A stretch of 64,000 bases of DNA from Thauera butanivorans NBRC 103042. Lineage in GTDB: Bacteria > Pseudomonadota > Gammaproteobacteria > Burkholderiales > Rhodocyclaceae. This document shows positions 58,993 through 64,000 of this stretch, piece by piece. Position 1 is the first letter of the stretch. Every line of letters starts with the position of its first letter. The stretch spans positions 103,106 through 167,105 of the forward strand of contig NZ_BCUG01000008.1 in the NCBI RefSeq assembly GCF_001591165.1, written 5' to 3'. The notes under the pieces are model-generated. The model worked only from the letters and a program-made list of their open reading frames with translations. It ran no database searches and had not been told where the DNA came from. The translations under genes were made by a program, and so were the position numbers.

Positions 58993-60525
58993 ATGACGAT
59001 TATTCGCGAAGAAGACCTCATTCAGTCGATTGCGGATGCGTTCCAGTACATCAGCTACTACCACCCGCTCGACTACATCAAGGCGCTTGGCGAAGCCTAC
59101 GAACGTGAACAAAGCCCGGCGGCGAAGGACGCCATCGCGCAGATCCTGACCAACTCGCGCATGTGCGCCGAAGGCCACCGCCCGATCTGCCAGGATACCG
59201 GCATCGCCGTCGTGTTCATGAAAGTGGGCATGAACGTGCAATGGGATTCGAAGCTGAGCGTGCAGGAAATGATCAACGAAGGCGTGCGCCGCGCCTACAA
59301 CCACCCGGACAACAAGCTGCGCGCCTCGGTGCTGCTCGACCCCGCCGGCAAGCGCCAGAACAGCAAGGACAACACGCCGGCGGTGGTGCATTACGAGATC
59401 GTCCCCGGCGATCACGTCGAGATCATCTGTGCGGCCAAGGGCGGCGGCTCGGAGAACAAGTCGAAGATGGTGATGCTGAACCCGTCCGACTCGATCGTCG
59501 ACTGGGTGATCAAGACCGTGCCGACCATGGGCGCCGGCTGGTGTCCGCCGGGCATCCTCGGCATCGGCATCGGCGGCACGCCGGAAAAGGCGATGCTGCT
59601 GGCCAAGGAATCGCTGATGGAGCCGGTCAACATCCACGAACTGCGCGAAAAAGCCGCTTCCGGCGCCCCGCTCACGCGCGTCGAGGAACTGCGCCTCGAG
59701 CTGATGGACAAGGTCAACGCGCTGGGCATCGGCGCCCAGGGCCTGGGCGGCCTGACCACCGTGCTCGACGTCAAGATCATGGACTATCCGACGCACGCCG
59801 CCTCGCTGCCGGTGGCGATGATCCCGAACTGTGCGGCGACCCGCCACGTCCACTTCCACCTCGACGGCTCCGGCCCGGCAAAGCTGGAGACGCCGAAGCT
59901 GGAAGACTGGCCGCAGGTCACCTGGACCGCCGACACCAACGTCGCCACCCGCGTCAATCTCGACACCCTGACCAAGGAAGAAGTCGCCTCCTGGAAACCT
60001 GGCCAGATCCTGCTGCTCAACGGCAAGATGCTCACCGGCCGCGACGCCGCGCACAAGCGCATCGCCGACATGCTCGAAAAGGGCGAGAAGCTGCCGGTCG
60101 ATTTCACCAACCGCGTGATCTACTACGTCGGCCCGGTCGACCCGGTGCGCGACGAAGTCGTCGGCCCCGCCGGCCCCACCACCGCCACCCGCATGGACAA
60201 GTTCACCCGCATGATGCTGGAAAAGACCGGCCTCATCTCGATGATCGGCAAGTCCGAGCGCGGCCCGGTCGCGATCGAGGCGATCAAGGACAACAAGTCC
60301 GCCTACCTGATGGCGGTCGGCGGCTCGGCCTACCTGGTGTCGAAGGCGATCAAGGAGGCGAAGGTCGTCGGCTTCGCCGATCTCGGCATGGAAGCGATCT
60401 ACGAGTTCACCGTGCAGGACATGCCGGTGACGGTCGCGGTGGACGCCAACGGCACCAGCGTGCATAACACCGGCCCGAAGGAATGGCAGGCGAAGATCGG
60501 CAAGATCCCGGTCGCGGTCGTCTGA
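58993..60525 (+). CDS. fumA: Class I fumarate hydratase (iron-sulfur)
   Basis: 510 aa. Class I fumarases bind a 4Fe-4S cluster and interconvert fumarate and malate in the TCA cycle. Cluster Cys candidates lie in GHRPICQDTGIAVVF, MGAGWCPPGILGIGIGG and MIPNCAATRHVHFHLDG; the C-terminal beta subunit-like domain includes LNGKMLTGRDAAHKRI and YYVGPVDPVRDEVVGPAGPTTATRMDKF. Both halves are fused, as in E. coli FumA/B. A strong terminator follows 20 bases on. The letter of the symbol is conventional only. Confidence 0.95.
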   Translation: MTIIREEDLIQSIADAFQYISYYHPLDYIKALGEAYEREQSPAAKDAIAQILTNSRMCAEGHRPICQDTGIAVVFMKVGMNVQWDSKLSVQEMINEGVRRAYNHPDNKLRASVLLDPAGKRQNSKDNTPAVVHYEIVPGDHVEIICAAKGGGSENKSKMVMLNPSDSIVDWVIKTVPTMGAGWCPPGILGIGIGGTPEKAMLLAKESLMEPVNIHELREKAASGAPLTRVEELRLELMDKVNALGIGAQGLGGLTTVLDVKIMDYPTHAASLPVAMIPNCAATRHVHFHLDGSGPAKLETPKLEDWPQVTWTADTNVATRVNLDTLTKEEVASWKPGQILLLNGKMLTGRDAAHKRIADMLEKGEKLPVDFTNRVIYYVGPVDPVRDEVVGPAGPTTATRMDKFTRMMLEKTGLISMIGKSERGPVAIEAIKDNKSAYLMAVGGSAYLVSKAIKEAKVVGFADLGMEAIYEFTVQDMPVTVAVDANGTSVHNTGPKEWQAKIGKIPVAVV

Positions 60526-60545
60526 CCCTCCCGCTACAACAAACG

Positions 60546-60574
60546 AAAAACCCGGCTTCGCGAGCCGGGTTTTT
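60546..60574. terminator. Bidirectional terminator after the fumarase gene
   Basis: Stem AAAAACCCGGCT/AGCCGGGTTTTT with a 5-base loop, U-runs in both directions, between the convergent fumarase and gltL genes. Confidence 0.93.
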
Positions 60575-60660
60575 CATCGCCGGGCCGCCTTCCTGGGGGG
60601 CAGCGACTTCACGCAGCAGGGGAGCGTGAGGCCACGTTTCGTTGTGCGGCTGCGGCAAGC

Positions 60661-61398
60661 TCAGTGCTGCAGGATCTTGCCCAGGAAATCCTTGGTACGC
60701 GACTGGCGGGCGTCGGGATTGCCGAAGAAGTCGTCCTTCGTGCAGTCCTCCAGGATCTTGCCGCCGACATCCATGAAGATGACGCGGCTCGCCACCTTGC
60801 GGGCAAAACCCATCTCGTGGGTCACGCACATCATGGTCATGCCCTCGTTGGCGAGGCTGACCATCACGTCCAGCACCTCGCCGACCATCTCGGGGTCGAG
60901 CGCCGAAGTGGGTTCGTCGAACAGCATCACGATCGGGTCCATCGACAATGCGCGAGCGATCGCCACCCGCTGCTGCTGGCCGCCCGACAACTGGCCCGGG
61001 AACTTGTCCTTGTGCGCCATCAGGCCGACGCGGTCGAGCATCTTCAGGCCACGCTTCCTGGCCTCGTCCTGGCTGCGCCCGAGCACCTTGACCTGGGCGA
61101 TGGTCAGGTTCTGCGTCACCGTCAGATGAGGGAACAGCTCGAAATGCTGGAACACCATGCCGACCTTGCTGCGCAGCTTGGGCAGGTTGGTCTTGGGGTC
61201 ATGCACCGGCGTGCCATTGACCCAGATCTCGCCTTTCTGGATGGGCTCCAGTGCATTGATGGTCTTGATCAGCGTGGATTTGCCCGAACCCGAAGGCCCG
61301 CAGACGACAACGACTTCGCCCTTTTCGATATGGGTCGAGCAATCGTCGAGCACCTGGAAGCTGCCATACCACTTGGAGACGTTCTTGAGTTCGATCAT
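60661..61398 (-). CDS. gltL: Glutamate/aspartate ABC transporter ATP-binding protein
   Basis: 245 aa from ATG 61398 ([17 protein letters not shown]). Polar amino-acid (PAAT) family ATPase: Walker A GPSGSGKS at 34-41, Q-loop [13 protein letters not shown], signature [15 protein letters not shown], Walker [15 protein letters not shown]-loop THEMGFAR. It powers uptake through GltJ/GltK. Last gene of the gltI-J-K-L cluster, 58 bases after gltK. Confidence 0.95.
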   Translation of the reverse strand: MIELKNVSKWYGSFQVLDDCSTHIEKGEVVVVCGPSGSGKSTLIKTINALEPIQKGEIWVNGTPVHDPKTNLPKLRSKVGMVFQHFELFPHLTVTQNLTIAQVKVLGRSQDEARKRGLKMLDRVGLMAHKDKFPGQLSGGQQQRVAIARALSMDPIVMLFDEPTSALDPEMVGEVLDVMVSLANEGMTMMCVTHEMGFARKVASRVIFMDVGGKILEDCTKDDFFGNPDARQSRTKDFLGKILQH

Positions 61399-61456
61399 GA
61401 ATAAATCCTCATGCAGCTTCGCAATCGACGCGACAGCCTTTTGTTGCACGGTCCGC

Positions 61457-62128
61457 TCAATGGATGATCGCGATCCTCTTGTGCAGCCGCTTCACCAGAT
61501 GCGACAGCGTATAGCAGATCACGAAATACACGACTGCAGCGGCGACGAAGGCTTCGATCGGCCGGCCATAGTTCTTGCCCGCCACCTCGAAGCCCTTGAG
61601 CATGTCGTAGGCGCCGATGGCATAGACCAGCGAGGTGTCCTGGAACAGGATGATGGTCTGCGTCAGCAATACCGGCAGCATGTTTCGGAAAGCCTGCGGC
61701 AGCACGATCAGGCGCATGTTCTGGCCGTAGGTCATGCCCAGCGCCTGGCCTGCGGACATCTGCCCGCGCGGCACGGACTGGATGCCGGCGCGCATGATCT
61801 CGGAGAAGTAGGTCGCCTCGAAGGCAATGAAAGTGATGACCGCCGACATCTCGGCGCCGATGGGCTGGCCGATGATCATCGGTACCAGCAGGAAGAACCA
61901 CAGGATCACCATCACCAGCGGAATGCTGCGCATGCCGTCCACATAGATGGTGGCCGGCACCACCAGCCACTTGCGGCCCGACAGCCGCATCATCGCCAGC
62001 AGCGTGCCGAAGAAGATGCCGCCCAGGGTGGCGACCACGGTCAACATCACGCTGAAATACAAGCCCTTCAGAATGAAGTTGGAGATGAGATCCCAGTTGT
62101 AGAAGGAAAAATCGAACGAGAGGTTCAT
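61457..62128 (-). CDS. gltK: Glutamate/aspartate ABC transporter permease GltK
   Basis: 223 aa from ATG 62128. Five predicted helices; the HisM-type loop [43 protein letters not shown] is the ATPase-docking EAA region. N-terminal [22 protein letters not shown] is typical of GltK. Two bases separate it from gltJ, so the permeases are made together. Confidence 0.93.
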   Translation of the reverse strand: MNLSFDFSFYNWDLISNFILKGLYFSVMLTVVATLGGIFFGTLLAMMRLSGRKWLVVPATIYVDGMRSIPLVMVILWFFLLVPMIIGQPIGAEMSAVITFIAFEATYFSEIMRAGIQSVPRGQMSAGQALGMTYGQNMRLIVLPQAFRNMLPVLLTQTIILFQDTSLVYAIGAYDMLKGFEVAGKNYGRPIEAFVAAAVVYFVICYTLSHLVKRLHKRIAIIH

Positions 62129-62130
62129 GT

Positions 62131-62886
62131 TCAGTGCCCTCCCGCTGCACCCGGCGCCACCAGCCCGGGCACCCGCACACGCTTCTCGATGAAGGTCATG
62201 ATGCGGTTGATGGTGAACGCGGAGACGATGTACAGGCCCGTCACCGCCATATAGACCTCGATGCCGCGGCCGGTTTCTTCCTGTGCCTGCATCGCGAACA
62301 TCGTCAATTCGGTCACCGACACCGCAAAGGCCACGGACGAGTTCTTGAAGATGTTCATCGTCTCGCTGGTCAGCGGCGGAATGATGATGCGGAAGGCATT
62401 GGGCAGCAGCACGTAGCGGTAGGTCTGCCAGGTCGTGAAGCCCACCGCCATGCCGGCATAGCGCTGGCCGCGCGGCAGGGCCTGGATACCCGAGCGCACC
62501 TGCTCGGCGATGCGCGCCGAAGTGAAGAAGCCGAGCGCCAGCACCACCAGCGTGAAGCCCGACATCGATTTCATCGCCGGGAAGACGGCCGGCACCACGT
62601 GATACCACAGGAAGATCTGTACCAGCAGCGGAATGTTGCGGAAGATCTCCACCCAGCCGTTGCCGAAGCGCACGATCCACTTGCTGTCGGGCAAGGTGCG
62701 CAAGGTGCCGATCACCACCCCCGTGACCAGCGCCAGCAGCAGCGCCAGCAGCGATACGGAGACGGTCCAGCCCCATGCGGACAGCATCCAGTCGAGGTAG
62801 GTGATGTCCCCGCCGGTACCGAAACAGCCCTCACGGACCGTACGGTCCAGGGTATCCTCGCAAAACATCTGCCAATCCCAGGCCAT
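62131..62886 (-). CDS. gltJ: Glutamate/aspartate ABC transporter permease GltJ
   Basis: 251 aa from ATG 62886 with GGAAGGAAAT upstream; the frame extends to 62937 but lacks a ribosome-binding site there. N-terminal WDWQMFCEDTLDR, helices of the PAAT permease fold, and the docking loop EQVRSGIQALPRGQRYAGMAVGFTTWQTYRYVLLPNAFRIIIP. It follows gltI across a 109-base gap that contains a hairpin. Confidence 0.93.
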   Translation of the reverse strand: MAWDWQMFCEDTLDRTVREGCFGTGGDITYLDWMLSAWGWTVSVSLLALLLALVTGVVIGTLRTLPDSKWIVRFGNGWVEIFRNIPLLVQIFLWYHVVPAVFPAMKSMSGFTLVVLALGFFTSARIAEQVRSGIQALPRGQRYAGMAVGFTTWQTYRYVLLPNAFRIIIPPLTSETMNIFKNSSVAFAVSVTELTMFAMQAQEETGRGIEVYMAVTGLYIVSAFTINRIMTFIEKRVRVPGLVAPGAAGGH

Positions 62887-62943
62887 AGGATTTCCTTCCA
62901 GGTACAGAAACGGCGGCTTGCAGCAGGGGCCACCCATTGAAAA

Positions 62944-62978
62944 ACCCTTTCCCGCCGGCCATCCGGGCGGGAAAGGGT
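62944..62978 (-). terminator. Intercistronic hairpin between gltI and gltJ
   Basis: A 13-bp stem ACCCTTTCCCGCC/GGCGGGAAAGGGT with a loop of 9-10 bases; on the gltI transcript it is followed by a run of five Ts. It should end much of the transcription after the binding-protein gene or protect its 3' end. Confidence 0.85.
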
Positions 62979-62995
62979 GTTTTCAGGATCGGAGC

Positions 62996-63892
62996 TTACT
63001 CGTTGTAGGCTTCCTTGGGCTTGTTGTTGGGATTGTTCCAGGCCTCGCGGGTAGCGTCGGACAGCGGCAGGCCCACCGCGGTGTTGGTCGGCGGAATCGG
63101 CTGCAGGAACCATTTGTCCCACAGCTTCTCGAGCGTACCGTCCTGGACCTGGCGGGCGATCGAATCATTCACCGCCTTCAGGAAAGCCGGATCGTTCTTG
63201 CGCAGCATGCAGGCGATGGGTTCGGTCGACAGCGGCTCGCCGACGATCTTGAAGTCCTTCGGGTTCTTGGACTTGGAGATGTTGGCAGCCAGAATCGAGG
63301 CGTCCATCACGAAGGCATCCGCGCGGCCGGTTTCCAGCAGCAGGAAGCTGTCGGCGTGGTCCTTGCCATTGATGTCCTTGAACTTGATGCCCGACGCGCG
63401 CTTGTTCTGGCGCAGCAGCTGCACCGAGGTGGTACCGGTGGTGGTCGCCACCGTCTTGCCGTCCAGATCCTTGACGTCGTTGATGTCGGAATCCGCCTTC
63501 ACCGCGATGCGCACCTGCTCCACATACGTGGTGTTGGCGAAATCGACTTCCTTCTGGCGGTTCAGGTCATTGGTGGTGGAGCCGCATTCGAGATCTACCG
63601 TGCCATTGACCACCAGCGGAATGCGGTTCTGCGAAGTGACGGGCTGATATTTGACATTCAGCTTCGACAGGCCCAGTTCCTTCTGGAGATCCTGAACGAT
63701 GTTCTCCGCCATTTCGGTGTGGAAGCCGACATACTTGCCGCCGCCCAGGGTATAGGCCAGGCCGGAGGATTCACGCACGCCCAGCGTGATGCTGCCCGAA
63801 GATTTGATCTTCGCAAGGGTGTCACCAGTCTGCGCCATGGTCGAGGTGGCGGCCAGTGCCGTAATGGCAATCGCGAGCAGATGTTTCTTCAT
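62996..63892 (-). CDS. gltI: Glutamate/aspartate-binding periplasmic protein
   Basis: 298 aa. Signal peptide MKKHLLAIAITALAATSTMA; the mature protein is an SBP family 3 binder: LAKIKSSGSITLGVRESSGLAYTLGGGKYVGFHTEMAENIV, NGTVDLECGSTTNDLNRQKEVDFANTTYV and TTGTTSVQLLRQNKRA, all typical of GltI. AAGGGGAC precedes the ATG. It is first in the transport operon. The 108 bases upstream to the window end are AT-rich (TAGAAT about 35 bases before the start) and must hold its promoter, but I cannot fix the -35. Confidence 0.95.
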   Translation of the reverse strand: MKKHLLAIAITALAATSTMAQTGDTLAKIKSSGSITLGVRESSGLAYTLGGGKYVGFHTEMAENIVQDLQKELGLSKLNVKYQPVTSQNRIPLVVNGTVDLECGSTTNDLNRQKEVDFANTTYVEQVRIAVKADSDINDVKDLDGKTVATTTGTTSVQLLRQNKRASGIKFKDINGKDHADSFLLLETGRADAFVMDASILAANISKSKNPKDFKIVGEPLSTEPIACMLRKNDPAFLKAVNDSIARQVQDGTLEKLWDKWFLQPIPPTNTAVGLPLSDATREAWNNPNNKPKEAYNE

Positions 63893-64000
63893 TGCGTCCC
63901 CTTCGATGCTTGTTCAGGAGAGTTCATTCTAGAACATCTTTTCATTTTGACGTATAGACATAATTTCAGCAGAACTGATCGATCCTGGTGCAGCACACGC

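Overview
The window is about 65% G+C and looks like a betaproteobacterial chromosome, most likely Rhodocyclales (Thauera/Azoarcus-like). The basis is the smpB-ratA-rnfH and guaB-guaA neighbourhoods, a class I fumarase, an acetate regulon with a CrbS-type sensor, and codon use. The genus is inferred from gene content, not from a search. The window has two parts: the right-hand portion of an integrated conjugative element (1 to about 30080) and core chromosome (about 30081 to 64000).

Conjugative element. The left edge (1-4662) is a tightly packed defence operon: the 3' part of a PglZ-type phosphatase-fold gene, an unassigned 241-aa protein with a possible winged helix, an EVE-like/McrB GTPase and its McrC nuclease. 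After one unassigned gene comes a long F-type (MPF-F) type IV secretion operon (5499-26031). Its order is lytic transglycosylase, OmpA-like lipoprotein, pilin TraA, TraL, TraE, TraK, TraB, DsbC, TraV, TraC, TrbI, S26 peptidase, an orphan periplasmic protein, TraW, TraU, TrbC, TraN, a second orphan, TraF, TraH, TraG. Most junctions overlap (ATGA) or are a few bases apart. A small membrane protein converges on traG and is a candidate entry-exclusion factor. An AbiEi/AbiEii toxin-antitoxin pair follows, with two near-identical palindromes in its promoter. A tyrosine integrase then faces away from guaA, and the 3' end of guaA is the probable attachment site. No relaxase, coupling protein or second att site lies in the window, so the element continues to the left.

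Chromosome. guaA and guaB (GMP synthesis) are followed by a DUF4124 gene, rnfH and ratA, with smpB divergent. Then come selO, a Yej-like peptide transporter without an ATPase gene, fabI, an M48 lipoprotein protease, ppiD and clpB (with a sigma-32 promoter). An acetate cluster follows, read leftwards: acs, a small membrane protein, a CrbS-like symporter/histidine kinase, a single-domain response regulator, a sensor-pseudokinase fused to a DEDDh exonuclease, and a VC_2705-type symporter. A divergent class I fumarase and a glutamate/aspartate ABC transporter (gltI-J-K-L) complete the window.

Most worth a second look: the PglZ/unknown/EVE-McrBC operon, the sensor-exonuclease fusion in the acetate operon, the twin AbiE operators, the int-proximal iterated decamers, and the candidate exclusion gene beside traG.
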